Assembly: GCA_002373755.1 (NCBI GenBank)
Contig: DFJU01000106.1
Span: 30,301 to 45,766 of the forward strand
DNA length: 15,466 nt
Reading direction: 5' to 3'
From: Bacteroidales bacterium UBA3663
GTDB lineage: Bacteria; Bacteroidota; Bacteroidia; Bacteroidales; UBA3663
The translations under genes were made by a program, and so were the position numbers. The stretch's first letter is position 1; each line of letters opens with the position of its first letter. The notes below the pieces were generated by a model. It did not search any database. It saw nothing but the letters and a program-made list of their open reading frames with translations, and had not been told where the DNA came from. Shown here piece by piece: positions 1 through 7,615 of the stretch.

Positions 1-1067
1 TAGAACGTGTAATCCATGATGGTATTGACATGTGCTGTAACAGGGTCTTTTCCACGTAATTGGCGGATGGTACGCTTAACACATTCTGTGTCGAAGCGAA
101 GATAGTAATTCATTAGATATGACTGAATGGCGTCACCGCTCCATGTCCAGCGGTCGCGCTTGATGCCGTCCATCATGAACTCGCGCGTAGTGAGGTCCAT
201 CGTGTAGGCCGCAACTTGCCAGATGCGGTTCACCTCGTCGTCCGAGCATTCGAAACGGCCGCTACGCGACTCCTCCTGCGGCAGGTATTCGTAGAGCATC
301 GTCACATCGGCCACATCGCCCTCCACAAGCACGTAGCGGAAGGCTTTCGAGCCGGAGATGGTCAGGGTGCCGTCGGCCACAACGCGGTCGAGCGTCTCGC
401 AGTGCTCCTTGTCCAATGCCTCGGCCTCGCTTTCGCCGTAGTAGATGGCGACCTCGCCGTGCGCGCCGTGCAGGGTCACGTAGCCCATCGTTTCGCGTCC
501 GAAGTCCCACAGGGAGGCATTGGCCGCAATCTTTTTATGGCCGATGGCATTGCGCGGCTCGGTGCGGAGCAGCTGGAACTGGCTGGGCAGCACCTGCGGG
601 TCGTCGCATCCGGGCCACATGCCGGGCGCGAGGTAGATGCCCGAGCCGTGGGCGACGCCGTTTTCGTCAATCCAGATCTTGTCTTCGCAGGTCACGAGCC
701 ACGAGCCGTCGGTGTTGGCTGGGCTATTGGCCAATGTGCCTTCAATCCAGAGCGATGGCGGCGTGCTGACGCTGTTGACCTTGATGTTCAGCTTGTGGCG
801 GCCTGCGGGCAGCGTCCACGTGTCGGGTTGGCCGAACTGGAGCTTTCCATCGACCATAAAATTATAGATGCCCTCCACGTGGATGTGAAGGGTATCTGAC
901 TCGGGAAGTGTAAATTCCTTTGAGAATTCGACGGTCTGCCAGTGGCTGTCCTGCTTCCAGAAGGGCGGGAACATCGCGCCACGTTCAGTGCGCCGGTTAT
1001 TAAACTGGTTCCCCAGCCAAACCTCGCGGTCGCCGGGGAACCATATCCATTGCGGTTTATTCGCCAT
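1..1067 (-). CDS. GH78-type alpha-L-rhamnosidase, cytoplasmic (C-terminal part beyond the window)
   Basis: Likely removes terminal alpha-L-rhamnose from an imported glycoside. 355 codons are present and the frame is open to the left edge, where the rest of the (alpha/alpha)6 barrel should lie. Residues 1-180 are a beta-rich N-terminal region. Residues 188-196 read DFGRETMGY, a pattern seen in GH78 proteins just before the catalytic domain. Residues 300-312 read DGIKRDRWTWSGD, which aligns with the family motif DCPxRExxGWxGD and is followed by a YLMNYYLRFD stretch typical of a Bacteroidetes subgroup. The start ATG (1067-1065) lies inside the end of the MFS gene, an 11-base overlap, so the two are probably translationally coupled. 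There is no signal peptide: the protein begins MANKPQWIWF, so it should act in the cytoplasm. The position of the usual acid Glu in the motif holds Asp305. The family call is firm; the exact substrate is unknown. Confidence 0.88.
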   Translation of the reverse strand, partial: MANKPQWIWFPGDREVWLGNQFNNRRTERGAMFPPFWKQDSHWQTVEFSKEFTLPESDTLHIHVEGIYNFMVDGKLQFGQPDTWTLPAGRHKLNIKVNSVSTPPSLWIEGTLANSPANTDGSWLVTCEDKIWIDENGVAHGSGIYLAPGMWPGCDDPQVLPSQFQLLRTEPRNAIGHKKIAANASLWDFGRETMGYVTLHGAHGEVAIYYGESEAEALDKEHCETLDRVVADGTLTISGSKAFRYVLVEGDVADVTMLYEYLPQEESRSGRFECSDDEVNRIWQVAAYTMDLTTREFMMDGIKRDRWTWSGDAIQSYLMNYYLRFDTECVKRTIRQLRGKDPVTAHVNTIMDYTF

Positions 1068-2415
1068 AGTGTTCTTTGGTGTGATCTTCGCCGTAGCGTT
1101 CGTCGGAAATCTGGCTCATTGTCTTGCCACGGGTCTCAGGAGCGTAGTGGATGCCGATGGCTGCCGAAATCACTAAGAGCGCAAGCATAATCCATGAGCC
1201 GTAGCTGATGGCCTTCTCGCCGCCGATTGAGTTGAAGTATTCGGAGAAGGTGCTGGCACCGAGTGCTGAAAGCAGACGCACCATGCAGACCATTACGCCG
1301 ACTGCTGCTGCACGGTAGCGGAACGGGAACAGCTCGACGCTCCACAGGGCGAAGAAGAGCTGCACCGAAATGCCGGCCTGAACGCCCCACAGGATGGTGA
1401 CGAAGATAAGGCCGCCCATGCTGTCGATGCCGACCAGTCCGACCATAAGCCATGCCAGGATGCCGACATCAATGAAGCCGGCCATCAGCTTGCGGTGGTT
1501 GAAGCGGTCGATGAAGAAGGCTCCGACGAAGGTGATGACGCAGGTCAGGAACCACATGTCGGCCAACGTGCGGGTAGTGATCAGCATCGAGAGGTTACCG
1601 ACAGTCTGATAGATGTGGTTCTGGAAGAAGCCCATGGTCGACGCGACAAGATTCCACGACAGGTACATGCTGGTGAGGATGATGACCGTCTGCAAATACG
1701 GTGCCTTGAAGAGCTTCTTGAACGAGAAGAACAGCGGCTGCGTCTTGTCGATGGATGCTTTGTTGGCCAGCCATTCGTTCGACGGCTCCAGACGGCGCAT
1801 GAAGAACCATGCAATGACGGCGTCGATGTAGAGCAGTGCGAACACGATGCGCGACGTATAGACGTTCACTGCATTCGTGTGGTTGGAACGTACGCCAAAC
1901 CAGTCGGCCACCTCAACGACCCACGAGAAGAGTGTGCCGCCAGGCGAGAACAGGAAGGCAAAGAGTAGCACAAAGGCAGGGCCAAGACCCCAAGCCACCT
2001 GACTGAATGCGATGTTGCGGCCACGGGTGTTAGGCTCTGAACATTCGCAGATGTAGGTCCACGATGCAGGGATGCTCACGCCGGCTGCTACGCCAGTGAT
2101 GACGAAGCCAAGCAGCAACTGTGCGAAGGTGCTGGCTGTCATGGTGAGCAGGATGCCTGCCATGTAGGTCAACAGGTTGTAGGTGAACACTTTGCTGCGG
2201 CCATAACGGTCGGCAAAGAAACCACCCAAGAATGCGCCGATGGCAGCACCTGTGCCGTTGGCCGAAAGGAAGTTCAGCCAGCCAAGGTCGCCGCCGCTCA
2301 GGCCAAGATACTTTTCCCACAGCTCAAGGCCACTGCCTCCGGCCACGATGGCACCTGCAGCCAGAAAGTTGCAGGTGGAGGCAGTCAGTGTTTTTTGTAA
2401 TGATGATTGTGACAT
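1057..2415 (-). CDS. MFS transporter, sugar porter type
   Basis: A 452-residue inner-membrane permease with about 12 hydrophobic segments, the usual size for the major facilitator superfamily. The loop between segments 2 and 3 carries ADRYGRSK (residues 68-75), the family's D-R-x-G-R signature. The C-terminal tail carries PETRGK (about 426-431), the classic sugar-porter ending. It probably imports the sugar or small glycoside used by this operon, driven by an ion gradient. Its last codons overlap the start of the rhamnosidase gene, so the imported compound may be a rhamnoside that is split inside the cell. The gap of 146 bases to the isomerase holds a hairpin (2502-2557) but no recognisable promoter. 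Substrate specificity cannot be read from the sequence. Confidence 0.9.
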   Translation of the reverse strand: MSQSSLQKTLTASTCNFLAAGAIVAGGSGLELWEKYLGLSGGDLGWLNFLSANGTGAAIGAFLGGFFADRYGRSKVFTYNLLTYMAGILLTMTASTFAQLLLGFVITGVAAGVSIPASWTYICECSEPNTRGRNIAFSQVAWGLGPAFVLLFAFLFSPGGTLFSWVVEVADWFGVRSNHTNAVNVYTSRIVFALLYIDAVIAWFFMRRLEPSNEWLANKASIDKTQPLFFSFKKLFKAPYLQTVIILTSMYLSWNLVASTMGFFQNHIYQTVGNLSMLITTRTLADMWFLTCVITFVGAFFIDRFNHRKLMAGFIDVGILAWLMVGLVGIDSMGGLIFVTILWGVQAGISVQLFFALWSVELFPFRYRAAAVGVMVCMVRLLSALGASTFSEYFNSIGGEKAISYGSWIMLALLVISAAIGIHYAPETRGKTMSQISDERYGEDHTKEHYGE

Positions 2416-2501
2416 AGTGTAATTTGGTTTTGTTCCCCGCCGTCAGTCAACAACGGGAAGAGGTTAATGATATTATATAAGATAAAATTCTGGTTGATTG
2501 C

Positions 2502-2557
2502 AGGGAAGTAGGGAAAGAAGAACTAAGAGTTGCGTCCTCCTTTCTCCTGACTTCCCT
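2502..2557 (-). other. Imperfect hairpin between isomerase and transporter genes
   Basis: The arms AGGGAAGT (2502-2509) and ACTTCCCT (2550-2557) pair perfectly, and an inner GAAAG/CTTTC pair lengthens the stem. It begins five bases after the isomerase stop. The T-tract expected of an intrinsic terminator is weak, so it may instead stabilise the upstream message or cause partial termination. Confidence 0.4.
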
Positions 2558-2561
2558 TCAT

Positions 2562-3992
2562 TTATTCGTGTACGTACAGATCCCAGCCCAGATAGTTCAC
2601 AAGGGCATCCTGCACGATTTCGACCACATCGGTACGCACGAGGGCGACGTGATGCTCGAAGCCGTTGCGGCAGATGTACTTCATCAGCTTCTGGAGGTTA
2701 TCGACCTTGGTCACGGCGATGCAGCCGTCCATGCCGTATGGGTCATTGGTCAGCTCGCCCTTGCCCAGATATGCCTTGATGCAGCCTTTGGTGTCGTCGG
2801 TCGAGATGCGGAAGAAGGTGAACGGGCCTTCAGCCACCTTGGCATACACGGCGCCGAAGGTGCGTACCTTGCCGAGGGTGCGACCCAGCACGCCGAGCGG
2901 ACCGAGTTTGAGGTCGTCGGTGCCTACGAAGCCCTTCGGGAAGTTGCCGCAGTGGGTGCAGACGCACTTGTTGCGGTCCTGGGCAAAGTTGTTGTTCCAG
3001 TCGGCAAGGGCGGCAGGCTGCTGTGTGGCCAATGTCAGCGCGTACATCGACACGGCACCGGCCAGGTCGGTCTCGCAGGCAGCCGGAATCAGCTTATCCG
3101 ACAACATCGACATCGTGACACAGGCGGCGCAGCCATAGTTCTGCTCCAGCGAGTCCCAGCATTGGATAGCGACGGCATCGACCTTCTCGCTCTCCATCCA
3201 GTTCTCGACAGCTACGCCGAATTTTGCCTGCACGCGCAGCTTGTCCTGATACTGCTCAGGCACCTTGGCGTAGGCCGGAATCGACTTCAGCTTCTCGATG
3301 AACTTCGGGTCGTCGTCGGCCACCTTCTCGGCATTGTAGAGGATTTCGCTCAAATCGACCGGAACGACGGTGATGCCGCTGCGTTGCAGCAGTTTCTCGC
3401 TTGCGCGGCAGGTGTTGAAGCCCAGCGGACGTGTGCCGATCTGGCCGATGCGGCAGTGGCGCAGGCCGTTCACTACGCGGCAGGTTGCGGCAAATTTGAC
3501 GATGTCGGCCTTGACCAACGGGTCGTAGATGTCGTAGGTGTGCAATGTGGTGTCGCTGAACGGGATGCCGTACTGATACAGGTTGTTGCACACCGAAATC
3601 TTGCCGCAGAAGGCGTCGCGGCGGTGGTCCAGATCGACCTTGTCGTTATAGTCGTCGTAGGCCTGAACCAGCACCGGCACGTTGAGGTTGGCCTCGCTGA
3701 TGGCGTTGATGATGCCGATTTCGTAGCCGAAGTTCGGCAGGGCGACGATGATGCCGTCGATGCGTTCGCGGTTCTCCTTGAACTGGGCAGCAACCTTCAG
3801 ACCGTCCTCGCGCGTCTCAATCGAGCTCGAACCGGTCACGGTAGCATCCTCCGGCAGGATGACATAGTCGTAGCCGCACTCGTCCATGATGCGGAGCAAC
3901 TCCTTGCGTACGTCCTTGGCCAACTCGCTGTTGAAGTAGGCTCGCGTACCTATAATTATGCCGAAACACGGCTTCTTGTTCACAATCTTCAT
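2562..3992 (-). CDS. L-fucose/L-arabinose isomerase-like enzyme, candidate D-apiose isomerase
   Basis: Probably an aldose-ketose isomerase that makes the ketose substrate of the kinase just upstream. The start chosen is MKIVNKKPCF at 3992, giving 476 residues. An earlier in-frame ATG at 4034 would add 14 residues encoded partly by an intergenic repeat. Residues 8-170 look like the Rossmann-type N-terminal and central domains. Residues 277-310 carry CWDSLEQNYG and ACETDLAGA, where Glu283 and Asp309 are plausible metal ligands. His447 and His448 in FEHHVAL near the C-terminus could complete the site. The length is close to that of AraA and shorter than classical FucI. In gene context (FGGY kinase plus split transketolase) the best fit is D-apiose isomerase, but L-fucose, L-arabinose or another pentose remains possible. 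No signal peptide; cytoplasmic. Confidence 0.85.
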   Translation of the reverse strand: MKIVNKKPCFGIIIGTRAYFNSELAKDVRKELLRIMDECGYDYVILPEDATVTGSSSIETREDGLKVAAQFKENRERIDGIIVALPNFGYEIGIINAISEANLNVPVLVQAYDDYNDKVDLDHRRDAFCGKISVCNNLYQYGIPFSDTTLHTYDIYDPLVKADIVKFAATCRVVNGLRHCRIGQIGTRPLGFNTCRASEKLLQRSGITVVPVDLSEILYNAEKVADDDPKFIEKLKSIPAYAKVPEQYQDKLRVQAKFGVAVENWMESEKVDAVAIQCWDSLEQNYGCAACVTMSMLSDKLIPAACETDLAGAVSMYALTLATQQPAALADWNNNFAQDRNKCVCTHCGNFPKGFVGTDDLKLGPLGVLGRTLGKVRTFGAVYAKVAEGPFTFFRISTDDTKGCIKAYLGKGELTNDPYGMDGCIAVTKVDNLQKLMKYICRNGFEHHVALVRTDVVEIVQDALVNYLGWDLYVHE

Positions 3993-4011
3993 AAATTCTT
4001 TGTTTTTAAGG

Positions 4012-4042
4012 ACCCACCCCCGCCCCCTCCACAAGGGAGGGG
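4012..4042. repeat. GC-rich hairpin repeat upstream of the isomerase gene
   Basis: A C-rich stretch leads into a perfect 7-bp stem, CCCCTCC (4024-4030) and GGAGGGG (4036-4042), with the loop ACAAG. Similar C-rich boxes ending in a CCCTCC/GGAGGG hairpin are, as I recall, common between genes in Prevotella. It lies in the kinase-isomerase gap, about 20 bases before the isomerase start, and has no T-tract. Confidence 0.55.
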
Positions 4043-4081
4043 AGTGAAGTCCGTTGTTAACTCTTATTTCTTATTTCATAA

Positions 4082-5569
4082 TTATTTCAGCACTTGTGCG
4101 ACCGCTTGATGCCATTCATCCACGTAGCGCTGCATTTTCGAGCTGTCGGCCAATGGCTTTTTCGTCCAACGCGAGCGGCGCAGGCGGGCGACGTCGGCCA
4201 ACGAGGCATAGACACCTCTTGCCAGCACGTTCATCACGACGGCGCCCATGGCCGATGCCTCTTCCACGTCGCTGCAATTGACCGGCACGCCCAGCACGTC
4301 GGCCTGGAACTGCATCAAGGTGGCATTCTTCGTCGGACCGCCATCGACGCGCAGTTCCCTGAGGGCGACACCGGCCTGTTCGGTCATGGCCTTGACGAGG
4401 TCGTTCACCTGATAGGCGATGCTTTCCAGTGCGGCGCGCAGGATGTGGGCTCGCGTAGTGGCCAATGACATTCCCACGATGGCAGCGCGTGCGTCGGCAT
4501 TCCACCACGGTGCGCCCAGTCCGGCAAAGGCAGGCACAAAATAGACGCCGCCGTTGTCTTCGACGCTCTGTGCGGCCGGTTCGACCTCGGCCGGCGACGA
4601 GATGAGCTGCATCTGCTCCTGCAACCACTTCAGCGTGGCGCCGGTGCAGTGGATGTTGCCCTCAAATGCGTAGAAGCACTTTCCGCCGGCAGCGAAGGCC
4701 ACGCTTGTGACCAGTCCGCCGGGAGCCTTGCTGAATTCCTGGCCGATGTTCACCATCACGCTCGAGCCCGTTCCGTAGGTGGCCTTGCCCAGTCCGGCCT
4801 CGAAGCACATCTGTCCGGCCAATGCACCGTGGCTGTCGCCCAGCACACCCGCGATTTTTATCGGGTTGGCCAATGTGCCTTCCACGTCGGTTTCGCCGAA
4901 CACGCTGTCGCATGGCAGGATTTCTGGCATCATCGACGATGGAATCGTGAACATCCGAAGTAGGTCTTCGTCCCACTTCAATGTGCGTATGTTCATCAGC
5001 AATGTGCGCGATGCGTTGGTCACGTCGGTCACGTGGCATTGGCCGCGGGTCAGTTTCCAGATGAGCCACGAGTCGATGGTTCCCATCAGCAGTTCGCCGC
5101 GATTTGCAGCGTCGCGTGCGCCCTCCACGTTGTCGAGCAGCCATTTTGCGCCACTTGCCGAGAAGTATGGGTCGATGATGAGTCCGCTGCGTTCCTGTAC
5201 CATTGCACTGTGGCCGGCGGCTTTCAGCTCGTTGCAGAAGTCGGCTCCGCGCAGGCATTGCCAGACGACGGCATTGGCTATCGGCCGCCCCGTCAGCCTG
5301 TTCCACACGACGACGGTTTCGCGCTGGTTGGTGATGGCGAGGCTCAGGTTTTGAGGTTTTGAGGTTTTGAGGTTTTTAGGTTCATCGGCCAACAACTCAC
5401 GGATCCCTTCGACCACGTTGCGATAGATTTCTTCGGCATCGTGCTCAACCCAGCCTGGCTGCGGATAATATTGTTTGTGCGCCTTGTTGATACGCTTGAC
5501 CATCTCCAACTGTTCGTTGAAGAGCATCACTTTCGTTCCGCTGGTACTTTGGTCTATGGCGAGAATCAT
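4082..5569 (-). CDS. FGGY-family kinase, glycerol-kinase-like, candidate apulose kinase
   Basis: A cytoplasmic ATP-dependent sugar kinase of 495 residues, full length for the family. It is colinear with E. coli GlpK: AIDQSTSGTK near the N-terminus, NQRETVVVW at 81-89, DPYFSA at 133-138, GTIDSWLIWKLT at 163-174, GDSHGAL at 244-250 with catalytic Asp245, YGTGSS at 265-270 and DGGPTKN near residue 413. Arg83, Glu84, Tyr135 and Asp245, which contact glycerol in GlpK, are kept. Gln246 and Phe270 of GlpK are both Ser here, suggesting a larger pocket and a substrate other than glycerol. Beside an isomerase and a split transketolase, phosphorylation of a ketose such as apulose is the best guess. An 8-bp tandem repeat encodes residues 63-76, a loop before NQRET. 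The gap to the transketolase genes holds a dispersed repeat. Confidence 0.88.
   Translation of the reverse strand: MILAIDQSTSGTKVMLFNEQLEMVKRINKAHKQYYPQPGWVEHDAEEIYRNVVEGIRELLADEPKNLKTSKPQNLSLAITNQRETVVVWNRLTGRPIANAVVWQCLRGADFCNELKAAGHSAMVQERSGLIIDPYFSASGAKWLLDNVEGARDAANRGELLMGTIDSWLIWKLTRGQCHVTDVTNASRTLLMNIRTLKWDEDLLRMFTIPSSMMPEILPCDSVFGETDVEGTLANPIKIAGVLGDSHGALAGQMCFEAGLGKATYGTGSSVMVNIGQEFSKAPGGLVTSVAFAAGGKCFYAFEGNIHCTGATLKWLQEQMQLISSPAEVEPAAQSVEDNGGVYFVPAFAGLGAPWWNADARAAIVGMSLATTRAHILRAALESIAYQVNDLVKAMTEQAGVALRELRVDGGPTKNATLMQFQADVLGVPVNCSDVEEASAMGAVVMNVLARGVYASLADVARLRRSRWTKKPLADSSKMQRYVDEWHQAVAQVLK
5345..5382. repeat. 8-bp tandem repeat (GAGGTTTT) inside the kinase coding region
   Basis: Three exact GAGGTTTT units occupy 5353-5376. 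A near copy (CAGGTTTT) precedes them at 5345-5352 and a partial copy (TTAGGTT) follows to 5382. It encodes residues 63-76 of the kinase, in a surface loop about four residues longer than in GlpK. Eight is not a multiple of three, so gain or loss of one unit would shift the reading frame. Confidence 0.8.
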
Positions 5570-5640
5570 ATAGCGATTTGCGATAATTACAAATTACGAA
5601 TTACAAATTACCTTCCCATTCGGATAATCTCCTCCCCTCG

Positions 5641-5706
5641 GGGTCCTCGCAGCGAAAAGAACGATTGATAATCGTTCAGCGAGAAGACGAGCTTTAGCGA
5701 GGGGCA
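5641..5706. repeat. Dispersed intergenic palindromic element, copy A
   Basis: This copy matches 15055-15122 in inverted orientation at about nine in ten positions. Its core, 5660-5676, is a hairpin with 7-bp arms AACGATT and AATCGTT around GAT. It lies in the 153-base gap between the transketolase C-terminal gene and the kinase gene. Confidence 0.8.
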
Positions 5707-5722
5707 GGAGGGAGGGGGTCGC

Positions 5723-6649
5723 TCACTTTTTCACAAACTCTTTTGCGTTCTTGACGATGCCCTCTGCGTCCAATCCGTAGTGGTGGAAAATCTCCTTGTT
5801 GGTGCCGTGGATGGCATCTTCGTCGGGGATGCCGAGGATGCGCACGGGGACGGGATTCTCCGACAGGATTTCGCACACCATTGCGCCCAGTCCGCCGAAT
5901 TGCGAGTGCTCCTCGACGGTGATGATGCGGCCGGTCTCGCGGGCAGCCTTGATGACGGCCTCCTTGTCGCACGGCTTGATCCATGCCATGTCGAGCACGC
6001 GGGCCGAGATGCCCTCATTGGCCAACATGATGCCGGCCTGCTTGGCGTGGTATGTCGTCTCGCCCGTTGCGATGATGGTGAGGTCCTTGCCGTCCATCAG
6101 CATGTTAGCCTTGCCCACCTCAAACGTGAAGTTGTCGTCCTCATAGACATCGGGCACAGCAGCACGGCCGACGCGGACGTAGCATGCCTGCGGATAATCG
6201 ACCAGCAGTTTGACCAGCTTGGCCGTCTGTCGCTCATCGCATGGCAGGCAGATGCTCATGCCCGGAAAACAGCGTAGCACGGCCATGTCGTGCAGCGAGT
6301 GGTGGGTTGTGCCCAATGCGCCATAGGCCACACCGCCGCTCACGCCCAAAATCGTCACCGGATTGCGGCTGTAGGCCAGATCGACCTTGACCTGCTCCAG
6401 CGAACGTGCCACGTAGAAGCACGCCGGGCCGCACACGAATGTCTTCTTGCCCGAATGTGCCAATCCGGCCGAGATGCCGACGGCATCCTGTTCGGCGATG
6501 CCGCATTCCACAAATTGTTCTGGCAGTTCCTTTGCAAAATCGCCCAATGTGACCGAGCCGCGTGCGTCGGTGGTGACTGCAACAATATCTTTGTCCTTTT
6601 TGGCTAACCCAAGGAGTGTATCGGTAAAACTCTTTCTACAAGCTTTCAT
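5723..6649 (-). CDS. Transketolase, C-terminal subunit (candidate AptB-like)
   Basis: One half of a two-subunit thiamine-diphosphate transketolase, carrying the pyrimidine-binding and C-terminal domains; 308 residues, normal for such halves. ECGIAEQDAVG (48-58) holds Glu53, the residue that activates the cofactor's aminopyrimidine ring. GVAYGALGTTHHSLHD (106-121) is the usual active-site loop. VEEHSQFGGLG (245-255) starts the C-terminal domain. Its start is 15 bases after the stop of the N-terminal half, so the two are co-transcribed and should form one enzyme. With the adjacent isomerase and kinase it may cleave apulose 4-phosphate instead of serving the general pentose pathway. Deoxyxylulose-phosphate synthase is less likely because that enzyme is a single long chain. 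Cytoplasmic. Confidence 0.88.
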   Translation of the reverse strand: MKACRKSFTDTLLGLAKKDKDIVAVTTDARGSVTLGDFAKELPEQFVECGIAEQDAVGISAGLAHSGKKTFVCGPACFYVARSLEQVKVDLAYSRNPVTILGVSGGVAYGALGTTHHSLHDMAVLRCFPGMSICLPCDERQTAKLVKLLVDYPQACYVRVGRAAVPDVYEDDNFTFEVGKANMLMDGKDLTIIATGETTYHAKQAGIMLANEGISARVLDMAWIKPCDKEAVIKAARETGRIITVEEHSQFGGLGAMVCEILSENPVPVRILGIPDEDAIHGTNKEIFHHYGLDAEGIVKNAKEFVKK

Positions 6650-6664
6650 TTCTGTGCGTTTTTT

Positions 6665-7501
6665 TTAGATGTTCTTTTCGAGCGATGCGATTCGCGCGCT
6701 GATTTCGGCGATTGCCTGCTGGTATTGCTCTTCGTTCGGCATCCCGTGGTGCCAGCTGGCCACGTTCTCCATGTAGCTCACGCCGAATCCCTTGGTCGTG
6801 TTGCTCACCAGCAGGTGCGGCTTCCGGTTCGCGTAGTCGATTGAGGCGAAGGTGTCGAGGATGGACTGCATGTCGTCGCCGTTCATCTCCTTGACGTCCC
6901 AGCCGAAGGCCGACCAGCGTTCGCGGATGCTGTCGAGCGCCATCACATCTTCGGTGTTGCCCGAGATCTGAAGGTGGTTGCGGTCGATGATTGCCACCAG
7001 ATTGTCGAGCTTGTACTGGTGACCGGCCATTGCAGCCTCGTAGATCGAGCCTTCGCCCTGTTCACCGTCGCCCATCATCACGAAGGTCTTGTAGCTCCTT
7101 TTGTCCATTTTTGCGGCCAATGCCATTCCGACACCGATGCTGAGTCCGTGGCCGAGTGCGCCCGAGCACACCTCGATGCCATTCACGTCGATGGTCGGGT
7201 GTCCGCTCAGCACGCTGCCGAACTTGCCCAGCGTGTCGGTGAGTTCCGGCTTGATGAAGCCGCGGCTTTCAAGCACGGTGTAGAGCGATTCCACACAATG
7301 ACCTTTGCTCAGGATGAAGCGGTCGCGGTCGGGGTCGTTCACCTGCGCCGGACTGATGTTCATCACTTCACTGTAGAGAGCTGTCATCACGTTGAGGCAT
7401 GAGAGGTCGCCGCCGATGTGTCCGGCTTTGGCGTTATAGACCACCTCAACGAGTCTTTTGCGATTCTTTTCGCTTTGAAGCGTTAGTTCTTTTGCGTTCA
7501 T
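6665..7501 (-). CDS. Transketolase, N-terminal subunit (candidate AptA-like)
   Basis: The pyrophosphate-binding half of the split transketolase, 278 residues. Visible motifs are AGHIGG (26-31), SKGHC (65-69), SGHP (99-102), GALGHGLS (114-121) and the thiamine-diphosphate/Mg motif that begins at GDGEQGEGS (144-152) and ends at Asn175 in IIDRN. ASWHHGMP (248-255) supplies the substrate-binding His seen in transketolases. The start ATG at 7501 follows a 114-base gap after the beta-helix gene. That gap has no recognisable promoter, so the operon promoter at 9467-9498 probably drives this gene as well. Splitting of transketolase into two genes is common in bacteria and archaea; use in apiose breakdown is inferred from the neighbours. 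Confidence 0.88.
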   Translation of the reverse strand: MNAKELTLQSEKNRKRLVEVVYNAKAGHIGGDLSCLNVMTALYSEVMNISPAQVNDPDRDRFILSKGHCVESLYTVLESRGFIKPELTDTLGKFGSVLSGHPTIDVNGIEVCSGALGHGLSIGVGMALAAKMDKRSYKTFVMMGDGEQGEGSIYEAAMAGHQYKLDNLVAIIDRNHLQISGNTEDVMALDSIRERWSAFGWDVKEMNGDDMQSILDTFASIDYANRKPHLLVSNTTKGFGVSYMENVASWHHGMPNEEQYQQAIAEISARIASLEKNI

Positions 7502-7542
7502 TTTTTATCGTTTAACAATTCTTTGGGTCTTTTTTTTTACGA

Positions 7543-7577
7543 CGGAAATACACGGAACATCGGAAAATCACGGAAAA
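7543..7577. repeat. Degenerate direct repeats (CGGAAA type) in the intergenic gap
   Basis: Four CGGAA-led units begin at 7543, 7553, 7561 and 7571 (TTCCG on the coding strand), spaced 10, 8 and 10 bases. They lie in the 114-base gap between the beta-helix and transketolase genes. No promoter or T-tract terminator was found there. Confidence 0.55.
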
Positions 7578-7615
7578 GCTTGTCGCTACGTGATTTTTTT
7601 GTTGGCCGATGGTAT

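Noticed and set aside
216..899. Open frame of 227 codons on the plus strand opposite the GH78 gene
   Set aside because: It is antisense to conserved rhamnosidase sequence and has no motif or promoter of its own.
3993..4034. Longer N-terminus for the isomerase, starting at 4034
   Set aside because: The added residues come from a C-rich intergenic hairpin repeat; the family-like sequence starts at MKIVNKKP.
2568..4109. Long open frame of 513 codons on the plus strand, opposite the isomerase gene
   Set aside because: It is antisense to a clear enzyme gene, reads as low-complexity Val/Asp/His/Leu-rich protein and has no family motifs; it arises from GC-rich third positions.
5345..5382. CRISPR-like array suggested by the tandem units in the kinase gene
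   Set aside because: Units are 8 bases without spacers; this is a simple tandem repeat.
4082..7501. Sulfoquinovose breakdown by a split transketolase
   Set aside because: That route has a two-gene transketolase but no FGGY kinase and needs other partners, none of which is visible here; the apiose route fits all four genes better.
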